DNA from: Methanococcoides sp.
Lineage (GTDB): Archaea > Halobacteriota > Methanosarcinia > Methanosarcinales > Methanosarcinaceae
Assembly: GCA_021108275.1 (NCBI GenBank)
Contig: JAIORD010000041.1
Location: 1-64,000, forward strand
Length of the DNA stretch: 64,000 nucleotides
Direction: 5' to 3'
Shown here: in pieces, positions 55,269-64,000 of the stretch
Numbering within the stretch: the first letter of the stretch is position 1
Layout of the letters: every line of letters begins with the position of its first letter
Notes under the pieces: generated by a model
Told to the model about the DNA's origin: nothing
Database searches by the model: none
Seen by the model: only the letters and a program-made list of their open reading frames with translations
Made by a program: the position numbers and the translations under genes

Positions 55269-55709
55269 ATGGAAGAAATCGCTTATAAGAACATTCTGGT
55301 TCCCATTGATGAAAAGCAGCTTTCAAAAAGGGTCATCGATCACGCACTACATATCGCGGATAAAGAATCAGGCAAGTTGATCATTGTCTATGTGGAAAGG
55401 AAAAAAACTCTGGAATGCATCTTTCCAAAAGAACTGGCTGAAAAGATGATGGCGATCGTAAAGGAGAATATTGAAGCCAACATGAACTATGCTCTTGAAA
55501 ATGCAGACAAAACAGGAGTAGAGATCGAAAAGATAATACTTGACAATGATGACATTGCCAAGGACCTTATCAGAATCGCCGAAGAAAAGAATGTGAACCT
55601 GACAATAATGGGTTCCGAATCTTTGAGGTCCGAACCCCTTGGAAGCATTACCCGATGGCTTATCGCAGCAAATATCGGACCTGTTCTCGTCATCACCGAT
55701 GAAGACTGA
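55269..55709 (+). CDS. Universal stress protein (UspA family)
   Basis: The 146-residue alpha/beta protein has the USP start N-I-L-V-P-I-D-E and the ATP-binding-type end M-G-S-E-S-L-R-S-E-P-L-G-S-I-T-R-W-L-I. The ATP site is thus at least partly kept. The ribosome site aaaggtgaaag precedes ATG 55269. The role in stress response is general to the family. It lies between two ion-transport genes on the same strand. Confidence 0.9.
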   Translation: MEEIAYKNILVPIDEKQLSKRVIDHALHIADKESGKLIIVYVERKKTLECIFPKELAEKMMAIVKENIEANMNYALENADKTGVEIEKIILDNDDIAKDLIRIAEEKNVNLTIMGSESLRSEPLGSITRWLIAANIGPVLVITDED

Positions 55710-55744
55710 TACACGCATTTTAAATCTAATGGGAAGCTATATGG

Positions 55745-56698
55745 GTGAACATTATGCTACCCACCCTATTGCTTTTCCTGTTAAGCCTTGTCCTGATCAC
55801 CAAAGGTGCGGACTGGTTCATTGAAGCCGCTGTGGCCATCTCCGCCAAAAGCGGCATTCCAAAGATCATAATCGGAGCCACCATAGTCAGTTTTGCTACG
55901 ACAGCACCCGAATTTACCGTTTCTGCAATGGCCGCATACCTTGGTCATACCGACCTGACGATCGGGAATGCGGTCGGTTCTGCCATCTGCAATATAGGTC
56001 TTGCACTTGGAGTGGTAATAGCAGTAAAGGCAATACCTGTGGATGGGCACTCTTTCCTTCATAAAGGTGCTATCATGCTGATAGCAGCGCTCACACTTAT
56101 AGCACTGACATTGGATAGGACATTAAGTTCTTTCGATGGCATTATATTACTGATCATATTCGTTGGTTTTCTCTACTATAACTATCGTCTGCAATCTGCC
56201 ATATTCGATGGGAATGATAAAAAAAGGGAAAAACTATCTTTAAGCGAAATAAAATCAGATATCTTCTACTTTTTACTTGGAGCAGCACTTGTAGTAATCG
56301 GAAGCCGTATACTTGTGGACACAGGCACTGAGATAGCACGATGGTTTGGCATTTCTGAAATGATAATAGGACTAACCCTTGTAGCACTTGGAACATCTCT
56401 TCCTGAGCTCATAACAGCAATTTCTGCAACCCTTAAAGGACACCAGGACCTTTCCATTGGGAATATTCTCGGTGCAAACACCATGGATATTGCACTCATA
56501 TTGGGATTCTCCTCACAGATAACAGATATTAAAATACTTGACCAATCCCTCATGTATGACTTCCCATTCATGATAGTCATCATGCTCTTGCTTATTATTT
56601 TCGGGATCACGAAAAAACGGCTTGATAGGTGGGAAGGAGTAGTTATTATGCTGGTCTATTTCGGTTATATTGCAGGTCTTTTCCTGCTCTACAACTAA
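55745..56698 (+). CDS. Calcium/sodium antiporter (CaCA family)
   Basis: The 317-residue membrane protein has two inverted-repeat halves, each with an alpha motif: G-A-T-I-V-S-F-A-T-T-A-P-E (near residue 42) and L-T-L-V-A-L-G-T-S-L-P-E-L (near 215). These acidic motifs bind Ca2+ and Na+. About ten helices are present. The start is GTG 55745. The length equals that of the archaeal exchanger family. Confidence 0.9.
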   Translation: MNIMLPTLLLFLLSLVLITKGADWFIEAAVAISAKSGIPKIIIGATIVSFATTAPEFTVSAMAAYLGHTDLTIGNAVGSAICNIGLALGVVIAVKAIPVDGHSFLHKGAIMLIAALTLIALTLDRTLSSFDGIILLIIFVGFLYYNYRLQSAIFDGNDKKREKLSLSEIKSDIFYFLLGAALVVIGSRILVDTGTEIARWFGISEMIIGLTLVALGTSLPELITAISATLKGHQDLSIGNILGANTMDIALILGFSSQITDIKILDQSLMYDFPFMIVIMLLLIIFGITKKRLDRWEGVVIMLVYFGYIAGLFLLYN

Positions 56699-56807
56699 AT
56701 ATATTTTTGATCAATTTATTCAGAGAAATAGACATATTGATTAGCATGTGCCATAAATTCCGTCAGGCTTAAATCATGTCAGACAAAATATTATTAGAGG
56801 TTTTGTT

Positions 56808-57251
56808 ATGAAAAAAATGTGGATAATGATATTTATGGTAGCGGCTCTTATCACCGCAGGATGTGTCGGAGATGACACAGAAACTACAACTTATACCGAT
56901 GATGATCTGGAAGTGACAACTAATATACCTGAAGGAGCTGAAGACCAATGGTGTCCTGTCGGCACTACCTGGGAAGCTGTGAACCCACAGACAGGTGAAT
57001 CAATGACCATGGCGATCACAGGTACTGAAACTGTTAACGATATCGAGATGTGCAAAGCTATTGTAGAGATAGAGCCTGTAGTAGATGGTGTTGCAAAAAT
57101 GGAATATTTATGGTCGGAGAATGGAGAATCAGCTATATGGACAAACTACGGTGAGTCAGGAAATGTTCATTCAAAAATAACAATTCTTGATGGAAAGATG
57201 ACCATTACTGACGAGAGCGGGGAAGTAATGGAATTTGGAACAACAGAATAA
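56808..57251 (+). CDS. Small lipoprotein of unknown function
   Basis: The 147-residue protein has a signal peptide with a lipobox (L-I-T-A-G-C-V, lipidated Cys near residue 19). An acidic, threonine-rich linker follows, then a beta-rich domain beginning D-Q-W-C-P-V-G-T-T-W. It should be anchored to the outer face of the membrane. The ribosome site is agaggttttgtt. No domain family is recognised. A promoter-like TATA element is near 56785. Confidence 0.8.
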   Translation: MKKMWIMIFMVAALITAGCVGDDTETTTYTDDDLEVTTNIPEGAEDQWCPVGTTWEAVNPQTGESMTMAITGTETVNDIEMCKAIVEIEPVVDGVAKMEYLWSENGESAIWTNYGESGNVHSKITILDGKMTITDESGEVMEFGTTE

Positions 57252-57453
57252 TTTATTGTTGATAGCATAAGCAGATGAATACTGCTTATATATTTTTTAT
57301 TTTGCTAATTATTGGTGTTTCTGGTATCAGGCCATGTCCACAACATCTTGTTAAAATATCCTTTAATTAAGGTAAAGAACTATAATAAATCACATCTTAT
57401 ACGGGACCATTCATTCTAACGAACTATCAATTCATTGAAAGAAGGATAAAAAT

Positions 57454-57732
57454 ATGACCTCAACCCGCTTCATAATCACTGTTATCGGTATCGACAAAAT
57501 AGGCATTGTTGCCAGCATTACAAAAGTTATGGCAGATTATAATGTGAATATCGTTGATATCAGCCAGACCATAATGGAAGACCTGTTTACAATGATCATG
57601 CTGGCAGGAGTGGATTCCGAGAACTTTGACCTTGCAGCATTCCAGAAAGCAATGGTTGGAAAAGGGGAAAAGCTTGGTGTTGAAGTGCGTGTACAGCACG
57701 AAGACGCTTTCCGCTTTATGCACAGAATCTAA
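57454..57732 (+). CDS. ACT-domain protein
   Basis: The 92-residue protein is a single ACT domain ([13 protein letters not shown], then [10 protein letters not shown]), of the type annotated UPF0237 that is usually paired with UPF0210. ACT domains bind amino acids or other small ligands. It ends 14 bp before ATG of the next gene and is certainly co-transcribed with it. The pair is widely conserved, but the function is unknown. Confidence 0.9.
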   Translation: MTSTRFIITVIGIDKIGIVASITKVMADYNVNIVDISQTIMEDLFTMIMLAGVDSENFDLAAFQKAMVGKGEKLGVEVRVQHEDAFRFMHRI

Positions 57733-57746
57733 AACAGGTGATCAAG

Positions 57747-59108
57747 ATGCTTATTCATCCAGAAGAGATACTTGAGACCATCCACATGATCAAAGCTGAG
57801 AACTTTGACATAAGGACAGTTACCATGGGAATAAATCTTCGTGATTGCTGTCATAGTGACATAGATGTTCTCAATGAAAATATCTACAACAAGATAACCG
57901 GCTATGCAAAGGAACTTGTGAGGACCACAGAAGAAGTGCAGAACCTTTACGGCATCCCCATAACCAACAAACGAATTGCTGTTACTCCTATTGCCATCGT
58001 TGCCGAAAGTTGTGACACTGAGGACTATGTTTCCATAGCAAAGACCCTTGACAGAGCTGCTGATGATGTAGGTATAGATTTCATAGGAGGCTTCAGTGCC
58101 CTTGTACATAAAGGGATGACTCCTGGTGATCTGAAGCTTATCAATTCGATCCCGCAAGCTCTTGCCAATACTAAAAAAGTATGTTCATCCGTCAATGTTG
58201 CAACTACAAAGGCAGGGATAAACATGGATGCAGTGGCAATGATGGGCCATATAGTCAAAAAGACAGCGGAAGCAACTAAAGATGCTGATGGCATCGGATG
58301 TGCAAAGCTTGTTATCTTTGCAAACGCGCCTGAAGATAATCCCTTTATGGCAGGTGCATTTCATGGTATAGGAGAACCGGATTGTGTAATTAATGTCGGA
58401 GTCAGTGGTCCTGGTGTCGTAAATTCAACTGTACGCGAACTGAAAGACCCGGACCTTGGTGAGATCTCAGAAGCCATCAAGAAAACCGCTTTTAAGATAA
58501 CAAGGATGGGAGAGATGGTAGGAAGAGAAGTTTCCCGCCGGCTCAATGTAGATTTTGGAGTTCTCGACCTTTCCCTTGCACCCACCCCGGAAATAGGCGA
58601 TAGTGTTGCAGCCATCCTTGAGGCCATGGGACTCGAGACCTGTGGAACCCACGGAACAACTGCAGCTCTTGCTCTGCTTAACGATGCTGTGAAAAAAGGT
58701 GGTTCAATGGCCTCATCCTATGTGGGCGGTTTAAGTGGTGCTTTCATTCCGGTCAGCGAAGATGCAGGAATGATACGTGCGGTCGAATTGGGTGCATTGA
58801 GCCTTGAAAAGCTAGAAGCCATGACCAGCGTATGTTCCGTGGGACTGGATATGATAGCAATTCCAGGAGACACATCTGCAGCAACCATTTCAGCAATCAT
58901 TGCCGATGAAATGGCCATTGGAATGATAAACAAGAAAACAACGGCTGTACGCCTCATACCTGCCCCGGGCAAAAAGGTAGGGGACAGTGTAGAATTCGGA
59001 GGATTACTTGGAAGAGCACCGGTTATGAAAGTCTCTGAATTCAGTTCGGAAGAGTTTATAGCACGTGGTGGAAGGATACCTGCCCCTATTCAGGCACTCA
59101 CAAATTGA
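57747..59108 (+). CDS. UPF0210/DUF711 (PFL-like) family protein
   Basis: The 453-residue protein begins at ATG 57747, preceded by GGTGAT (57737-57742); a GTG at 57738 overlaps that site. The N-terminal half contains A-E-S-C-D-T-E-D-Y and the middle has G-V-S-G-P-G-V-V. The family adopts a pyruvate-formate-lyase-like barrel without the glycyl radical system. The partner ACT protein upstream may sense a ligand and regulate it. The catalytic role is not established. Confidence 0.9.
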   Translation: MLIHPEEILETIHMIKAENFDIRTVTMGINLRDCCHSDIDVLNENIYNKITGYAKELVRTTEEVQNLYGIPITNKRIAVTPIAIVAESCDTEDYVSIAKTLDRAADDVGIDFIGGFSALVHKGMTPGDLKLINSIPQALANTKKVCSSVNVATTKAGINMDAVAMMGHIVKKTAEATKDADGIGCAKLVIFANAPEDNPFMAGAFHGIGEPDCVINVGVSGPGVVNSTVRELKDPDLGEISEAIKKTAFKITRMGEMVGREVSRRLNVDFGVLDLSLAPTPEIGDSVAAILEAMGLETCGTHGTTAALALLNDAVKKGGSMASSYVGGLSGAFIPVSEDAGMIRAVELGALSLEKLEAMTSVCSVGLDMIAIPGDTSAATISAIIADEMAIGMINKKTTAVRLIPAPGKKVGDSVEFGGLLGRAPVMKVSEFSSEEFIARGGRIPAPIQALTN

Positions 59109-59129
59109 AATTTGAAACCTGTATATATT

Positions 59130-59651
59130 TCAGACACTTCCGGAAGTAGAACCGTTATCAGAACATGAAACGATGATGCGGTCTATAATATCTCCTTTTT
59201 TCTCCCCTTTCTTTATTTTTATCCGAACGTCTAAATAACGCTCGTATAACTTTTTTCGCTCATGATACAGATCTTTTAGCCCCTTGTCCTTAAAACCAAC
59301 AAGTCCTCTTTTGGAAGGAGAGATACGCTTGGCGATCTGACTAAAAGACACATCCAGATAAACCATCGTGGAAATTTCCTTCAGATGTTTTATCGCTTTT
59401 TCCGAGTAGACTATACTACCGCCGGTTGCAATAACATAGTTATCCAATGCATGAAGCCCAATAACGATCTGTTCTTCAAGTTCAATGAACTCATCGTCAC
59501 CGTAAGCATCTATGAATGTTTGCAGGTCCGTACCGATCTTTCCTCGTATTAGATCGTCAATATCTATGAACTTGTGATCAAGTTTTTTTGCAAGCTGTTT
59601 TCCAATCGTGGATTTGCCTGCTCCAGACATGCCAATAAGTGTAATGTTCAT
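59130..59651 (-). CDS. Bacterial-type shikimate-kinase-like P-loop kinase
   Basis: The 173-residue NMP-kinase-fold protein has Walker A G-M-S-G-A-G-K-S-T (residues 7-15), D-I-D-D-L-I and the A-T-G-G-S region, as in bacterial AroK. In the lid it reads K-R-G-L-V-G-F in place of the usual R-P-L-L. Most archaea use an unrelated GHMP-type shikimate kinase, so this is either a replacement or a kinase for another substrate. It is convergent with the UPF0210 gene, with 21 bp between stops, and has no obvious partner. Confidence 0.75.
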   Translation of the reverse strand: MNITLIGMSGAGKSTIGKQLAKKLDHKFIDIDDLIRGKIGTDLQTFIDAYGDDEFIELEEQIVIGLHALDNYVIATGGSIVYSEKAIKHLKEISTMVYLDVSFSQIAKRISPSKRGLVGFKDKGLKDLYHERKKLYERYLDVRIKIKKGEKKGDIIDRIIVSCSDNGSTSGSV

Positions 59652-59847
59652 GCTTTTTCCTTATTCTTTCTATCCTCATTTGTCAACCTGGAATAAATAG
59701 TATAGTATGAAATAACCCGAAATAAAGGTGTTAGACGGAAGGAATAGAATAAATATAACTATAAAATTATACACACTTGTAAATAATTACGTATGTAGGG
59801 CAAATATATAAGCAATGAATGACCCATAATTATGAGGGAGGGATAAA

Positions 59848-60075
59848 ATGAGTAGATCAAAGAAAGATCTGCATACAAATTCAGCTTCAACCGATGAAGA
59901 AATGCAGAAAACACCGGTCGGTCATGCATTAAGAATGACTGCCGAGTTTAGTGTAAAAACTCCTAAAGGTACATTACAGGGGAAAGCCGGAGATTACATC
60001 ATAAAAGATAGACCAGGAATGGTATCTGTAGTTGAAAAGAATACATTCAATAAAAGATATGAGATTCTCCACTAA
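59848..60075 (+). CDS. Small conserved-looking hypothetical protein
   Basis: ATG 59848 follows a strong ribosome site (gagggaggga). The 75-residue soluble protein has a charged N-terminal tail (residues 1-20) and a small domain with K-T-P-K-G-T-L-Q-G-K-A-G-D-Y-I-I-K-D-R-P-G. That pattern resembles small PGDY-type domains of phage and archaeal proteins, but I cannot name a family. A TATA-like atatataag lies near 59805. It is monocistronic. Confidence 0.65.
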   Translation: MSRSKKDLHTNSASTDEEMQKTPVGHALRMTAEFSVKTPKGTLQGKAGDYIIKDRPGMVSVVEKNTFNKRYEILH

Positions 60076-60245
60076 CGATCTCTGGGCATCAATGAGAAAT
60101 GAATGTCCAATGTAGACATTCGTTCTTACTTCATTCTTACTAATGCAACTGTCCTACTTTATGGGAAAGCTCTTTTAAGGAGCGTTTAAAGTGATCATAT
60201 ACAGATACAAAGACGTATCTATCTTCCATTATATTATCAGCTATT

Positions 60246-61352
60246 ATGGACAATGACAGGTTCTTGATATATTCATCCGCTTTAGTCATAATGGGACTTT
60301 CAAATGCGGTCATACCTGTACTGCCAGAACTTTCTGCCAGTGGACAGATATACGGCATAAATTCCTCAAGTTTGGTATATTCTTCTTTCTTCCTCGGAGC
60401 ATTAAGTACTATGCTTCCATTTGGAATATTAAGTGATAGAACTGATACTCTGAAATTGGTTAGTCTTGGCCTCTTACTATCATTTATATCAGGGCTGTGG
60501 ATGATCTTTACGGATAACTTCATGATATTCATATTAGCACGCTTCATTGAAGGGACTGCATGTGGTGCATTCTTTCCTGCAGCATATTCAAGGCTGGCAG
60601 TTTATACAAAAAGAGCACGTTATATGGGGGAATTCAACTTTCTCATCAATGCCGGACTAGCTTCCGGTGTTGCAGTTACCGGTTATTTGGTTCACACTAA
60701 TATCAAGAACGGGATAATTCTTTTTTCTATTTTGACATTCTTAACAATCATTTTTGCAATATACCTTTTTATAGTTCCTTCAAGGACCATAGGAAAAATA
60801 GAACTTCAAAAGAAAGTAAGTAAAAGGGAACACTCAAAGTCACATATTTTCACTTCAAAGGATACCCGCGGAATATGGATAATCTCATTTATACTTGCAG
60901 GATCAAGCGGTGTCCTTGTATCCCTCTATCCTGAATATGGGATCGATACGCTCTCAAAGACAGAACTGGGCATATCGATCTCACTTCTCTATGCATCTAC
61001 AATGATCTCATCCCTTCTGGCATCTTATATGGATACCGGCTATGCAAAGCTCATTAAAAGAGGCATACTGATAGCAACCGTTGGCATAGTCGTTACAATT
61101 TATAGCTCGATGTTAGGTTTTTTCATCATTGGCACTGGCTCTGGCATGATGCTTGTAGGACTTCCAATTGCTATCGCTTCCATGAAGGTTGAGAAGGGTA
61201 TTGCGATGGGTGTCTATAATACCTGCATCTATGCAGGACTTGCACTGATGCCATTGATGGCCGGAGCACTTGCAAAGAGTATAGAGATAAAGACAATTTT
61301 TCTCATGACAGCCATTCTTTTTGGCCTCACCATTTTTCTAAAAAAGGATTGA
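60246..61352 (+). CDS. Major facilitator superfamily transporter
   Basis: The 368-residue protein has about 11 transmembrane helices. The loop G-I-L-S-D-R-T-D-T corresponds to the MFS signature between helices 2 and 3. Helices in the second half include G-T-G-S-G-M-M-L-V-G-L-P. The length is slightly short for the family, with no helix obviously missing. The substrate is unknown. A promoter-like AT-rich region precedes ATG 60246. Confidence 0.85.
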   Translation: MDNDRFLIYSSALVIMGLSNAVIPVLPELSASGQIYGINSSSLVYSSFFLGALSTMLPFGILSDRTDTLKLVSLGLLLSFISGLWMIFTDNFMIFILARFIEGTACGAFFPAAYSRLAVYTKRARYMGEFNFLINAGLASGVAVTGYLVHTNIKNGIILFSILTFLTIIFAIYLFIVPSRTIGKIELQKKVSKREHSKSHIFTSKDTRGIWIISFILAGSSGVLVSLYPEYGIDTLSKTELGISISLLYASTMISSLLASYMDTGYAKLIKRGILIATVGIVVTIYSSMLGFFIIGTGSGMMLVGLPIAIASMKVEKGIAMGVYNTCIYAGLALMPLMAGALAKSIEIKTIFLMTAILFGLTIFLKKD

Positions 61353-61503
61353 ACTTATCAGAATATAACATTATATATAGTAACATATTTATTTAAGTAA
61401 TAACAATTTAAAGATGAAATCTCCTTAGGCCAGTATTAAAGAGGGGGAAACAAAGGGATGAAAATCGTATCAGAAATACCTTTACTTTTTAGGAGTCTAC
61501 CAT

Positions 61504-63147
61504 ATGAGTGAATTGCTTCCAAAGATACTTGTTGTCGATGATGAACCATGGAACCTTGAGCTAATGGAAGCATACCTTTCAAGTGATTATGAACTTATAA
61601 TGGCTACTAATGGTGTTGAAGCCCTTGAAAAAGTAAAGGATTTTGAGCCTGACGTGATCCTTCTCGATGTCCTAATGCCGAAAATGGACGGCTACCAAAC
61701 CTGTGAGATCCTCAAGAAAGATGACAGCACGAAATTCATCCCTGTAGTTCTTGTTACAGCATTATCTGAAAAAGAAGACAAGATAAAAGGTATTGAATCA
61801 GGAGCCGATGAGTTCCTTTCCAAACCTGTTGATATGCTGGAACTGAAGACAAGGGTACATTCTTTGTTGAAGCTGAAACAACAACAGGATATGGTACGCA
61901 AAGAAAGGGATACTGCCCAGAAATATCTCGATGTTGCAGGTGTCATGATATTAATAATCGATAATAATCAGAACATTGTCGAGATAAACAAAAAAGGGAA
62001 AACGATACTCGAATGTTCCGAAGAGGACCTGATCGGCAAAAACTATTTTGATAATTTTATCTCAGTGGAAGACAGAAAGCTCAAAATGAAATGTTTCGAA
62101 GAGTTTCAGAGCGATCTGAAAAATGATATATGCCCCGTATTCGAAATGCCCATTATTACAAAATCCGGGCAGAAAAAAGTGCTTTCATGGAATGCTATCA
62201 GGCTGAAGGATAAGATCGGGAATACAACAGGCATCCTCTGTTCTGGAGAAGATATAACCACTCGTAAGATCGCAGAAGAGGAGGTTAAAAAAGCTAATGA
62301 ACACCTTAATCTGCTTATCAGGATATCACCAATTGCAACAATTGTACTTGACAGCGAACAAAACATCGTAACGGCTAATGAGAAAGCTGCAAAACTTCTT
62401 GGGTATGCCAATGATGAGATGATCGATAATTCGATATCCACAATAACTTGCAATAATGAATTGTTCGAATTTGCTAATCAGGATAACCTTATTGTAGGAC
62501 TATCTAAAAAAGATGGGAACTGTATCGATCTTAACATAGCAACCTCTGTCATAATGGAGAACGAGAACAAGAAGGGACTTGTTGTTACGCTTCAGGATAT
62601 TTCCGAACTAAGCGGACTTTTGATTGCTCCTTCTATCGAAGAGAATAAAGAAATAAAAGATACTCCAAAACTTGAAGCAAGTTGTACCTACATACAGGAT
62701 AGTGGTGATCTGAATACTTCTTATGAAATATTCGCCACCATGGTCAAGCAAGGAAGACCTGGACTTTGCATAACAAGAGAAAATCCTGCAAAGATAAGGA
62801 GTAAGTATAATATTACAAAAACGCCCATTGTCTGGCTTACGAAGGCTAAAGGATCAGAATGTCCTTCGGTAGATCCTACAGAATTGTTCAAACTTCATCC
62901 TACAATAGATAATTTTATCAAAAAGGTAAATGACGGCATTATACTGATAGATGGTCTTGAGTATCTCATACTTGAAAATGATCTCAGGTCAGTTATTAAG
63001 TTCATGGAACAGACCAATGACTCGATAATGGCATCTGATTCCAGATTGATCCTTCAGATCGATCCTTTAATTTTCGATACAAAGGACCACCATCTTTTGA
63101 AGAGGTGGATGAGATCGCTTACAGAAGAAGACAATTATAATGAGTGA
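61504..63147 (+). CDS. Response regulator with two PAS domains and DUF835
   Basis: The 547-residue soluble signalling protein has an N-terminal receiver (residues 1-125; V-V-D-D-E, phospho-Asp in I-L-L-D-V-L-M-P near 58, K in L-S-K-P-V). PAS domain 1 lies at about 135-260, PAS 2 at about 265-370, and a C-terminal DUF835 at about 395-535 (G-L-C-I-T-R-E-N-P, W-L-T-K-A-K-G). No kinase domain is present. The next gene, a probable cheF, starts 10 bp later, so it may belong to the taxis system. Confidence 0.85.
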   Translation: MSELLPKILVVDDEPWNLELMEAYLSSDYELIMATNGVEALEKVKDFEPDVILLDVLMPKMDGYQTCEILKKDDSTKFIPVVLVTALSEKEDKIKGIESGADEFLSKPVDMLELKTRVHSLLKLKQQQDMVRKERDTAQKYLDVAGVMILIIDNNQNIVEINKKGKTILECSEEDLIGKNYFDNFISVEDRKLKMKCFEEFQSDLKNDICPVFEMPIITKSGQKKVLSWNAIRLKDKIGNTTGILCSGEDITTRKIAEEEVKKANEHLNLLIRISPIATIVLDSEQNIVTANEKAAKLLGYANDEMIDNSISTITCNNELFEFANQDNLIVGLSKKDGNCIDLNIATSVIMENENKKGLVVTLQDISELSGLLIAPSIEENKEIKDTPKLEASCTYIQDSGDLNTSYEIFATMVKQGRPGLCITRENPAKIRSKYNITKTPIVWLTKAKGSECPSVDPTELFKLHPTIDNFIKKVNDGIILIDGLEYLILENDLRSVIKFMEQTNDSIMASDSRLILQIDPLIFDTKDHHLLKRWMRSLTEEDNYNE

Positions 63148-63157
63148 GTGAAGAGAG

Positions 63158-64000
63158 ATGGAAATTAAGTTATCATACGTTATCGATCTGCAACGGATCA
63201 TGATAAATATGAGTAGTCATAGCTTGGCATGGAAAAATGCTGTTGTGGCTTTCACAGACAATGATATTTGGTTCCCTTCAGGCTCCGGTTGGAACATGAT
63301 CCCTTACAGATCGATCGAAACTGTGGACCGTGAACTATCTCCTTCCGTAAGAAATAATGTACGAGCAGATACAGGATCTAGTGCAGAGATAGCTATCGAT
63401 TATAAGAAGAATTCGGTATTTGGATCTTCCCATATTAACTATTCAATGATATTTGCAGGGAATCCTGAAGAGATAGAATATATAAGAGCTCATTTGCTTG
63501 AAAGGATCGGTTTCAGAGCAAACACGGATTTTGACGGATTGAAGGAAGAAGAAACAAGACTTTTAAGCCTTCTTACAAGAGGAACAAAGGACGTCAATAG
63601 GTATATTTCACTTGTTTCAACTGATAGGGAAGTTCTCGAGCGTGCTTTTGATACACTGAAGATACGAAAGCTTGTTGATGAAAATGCACAAATAACACAA
63701 CAGGGTCATTATTACCTTGAAAATCTCAAAGAGGATGATCCATTCGATAATGCTCTGCCATTACAATCTTTGACTTCATCGAGTGAAACACCCGACACAT
63801 TCATACCAAAGAACAATATTGTGAGATTTACTAAAAAATATGAATATTCATCAACATCAGGAACTGTTTTTCTTGAAGATCTCTGGTATTTTATCCTATC
63901 CCCTGAGATCAGGGACATCAGCATAAATAAGATCGATATTTTTGATATGGAACTCCATTTGCAGAATCTTTCAGGTGCGACCATATTGATAGAAGCAGAA
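63158..64000 (+). CDS. cheF: Probable archaeal taxis protein CheF, 5' part
   Basis: ATG 63158 follows aagagag and opens a frame that stays open to the window edge (281 codons, C-terminus missing). The N-terminal part has V-V-A-F-T-D-N-D-I-W-F-P and I-P-Y-R-S-I-E-T-V, fitting the PH-like start of archaeal CheF/DUF439 proteins. A winged-helix-like region follows (E-E-T-R-L-L-S-L-L-T-R-G). CheF links CheY and CheC to the archaellum motor switch. The assignment is by motif only; further che genes should lie downstream. Confidence 0.6.
   Translation, partial: MEIKLSYVIDLQRIMINMSSHSLAWKNAVVAFTDNDIWFPSGSGWNMIPYRSIETVDRELSPSVRNNVRADTGSSAEIAIDYKKNSVFGSSHINYSMIFAGNPEEIEYIRAHLLERIGFRANTDFDGLKEEETRLLSLLTRGTKDVNRYISLVSTDREVLERAFDTLKIRKLVDENAQITQQGHYYLENLKEDDPFDNALPLQSLTSSSETPDTFIPKNNIVRFTKKYEYSSTSGTVFLEDLWYFILSPEIRDISINKIDIFDMELHLQNLSGATILIEAE

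Noticed and set aside
63712-63984. 90-residue minus-strand frame
   Set aside because: Antisense to the open cheF-like frame, with no supporting features.

Overview
The window comes from a methanogenic archaeon, most likely a methylotrophic member of the Methanosarcinaceae (Methanococcoides/Methanolobus-like; the genus is an inference). The evidence is a complete acetyl-CoA decarbonylase/synthase (cdh) operon, two monomethylamine methyltransferase loci with in-frame amber (pyrrolysine) codons, FilR1-type methanogenesis regulators, aCPSF1/FttA, TFE, archaeal geranylgeranyl reductase, methanoferrodoxin, TATA-type promoters and GGTGA-type ribosome binding sites.

Layout. 0-5 kb: a PAS-protein fragment, a sodium:solute symporter with a 39-residue partner, aspartate-semialdehyde dehydrogenase, a winged-helix regulator, and a 41-residue protein coupled to a ubiquitin-like modifier. 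5-13.6 kb: a mostly minus-strand information-processing block (psmB-aCPSF1; tfe-HD protein, the latter interrupted by TAG; nmd3-ATP-grasp; GGR). 13.6-15.8 kb: an AT-rich scar with a decayed tRNA-Leu, an HD gene and a probable cas1 relic. 15.8-22 kb: a 2066-residue secreted, membrane-anchored CobN-like protein with repeat domains at its N-terminus and inside the chelatase region. 22-31 kb: an alpha/beta hydrolase, then cdhE-D-cooC-C-B-A on the minus strand. 31-39 kb: housekeeping genes (AN1-rhomboid, NYN protein, AksA, NadK-IMPase pair, GAPDH, CooT-like, DUF89).

39-53.5 kb is the core of the window. Two copies of mtmC-mtmB are each followed by a four-gene permease module: a 31/32-residue membrane microprotein, an APC permease, and 87/89- and 77/82-residue two-helix membrane proteins. 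The two mtmCB copies appear identical over about 1.9 kb, which suggests gene conversion, while their promoters and flanks differ. Between them lie two FilR1 regulators, a dCache-PAS histidine kinase and a receiver-only response regulator. This looks like a methylamine uptake, demethylation and control region, with undescribed small permease subunits as the most novel part.

53.5-64 kb: methanoferrodoxin, response regulator, VIT1-like protein, universal stress protein, Ca2+/Na+ antiporter, lipoprotein, ACT + UPF0210 pair, shikimate-kinase-like P-loop protein, MFS transporter, a receiver-PAS-PAS-DUF835 protein and the start of a probable cheF.

All calls are from reading the sequence. No similarity search was run, so family names rest on recognised motifs.
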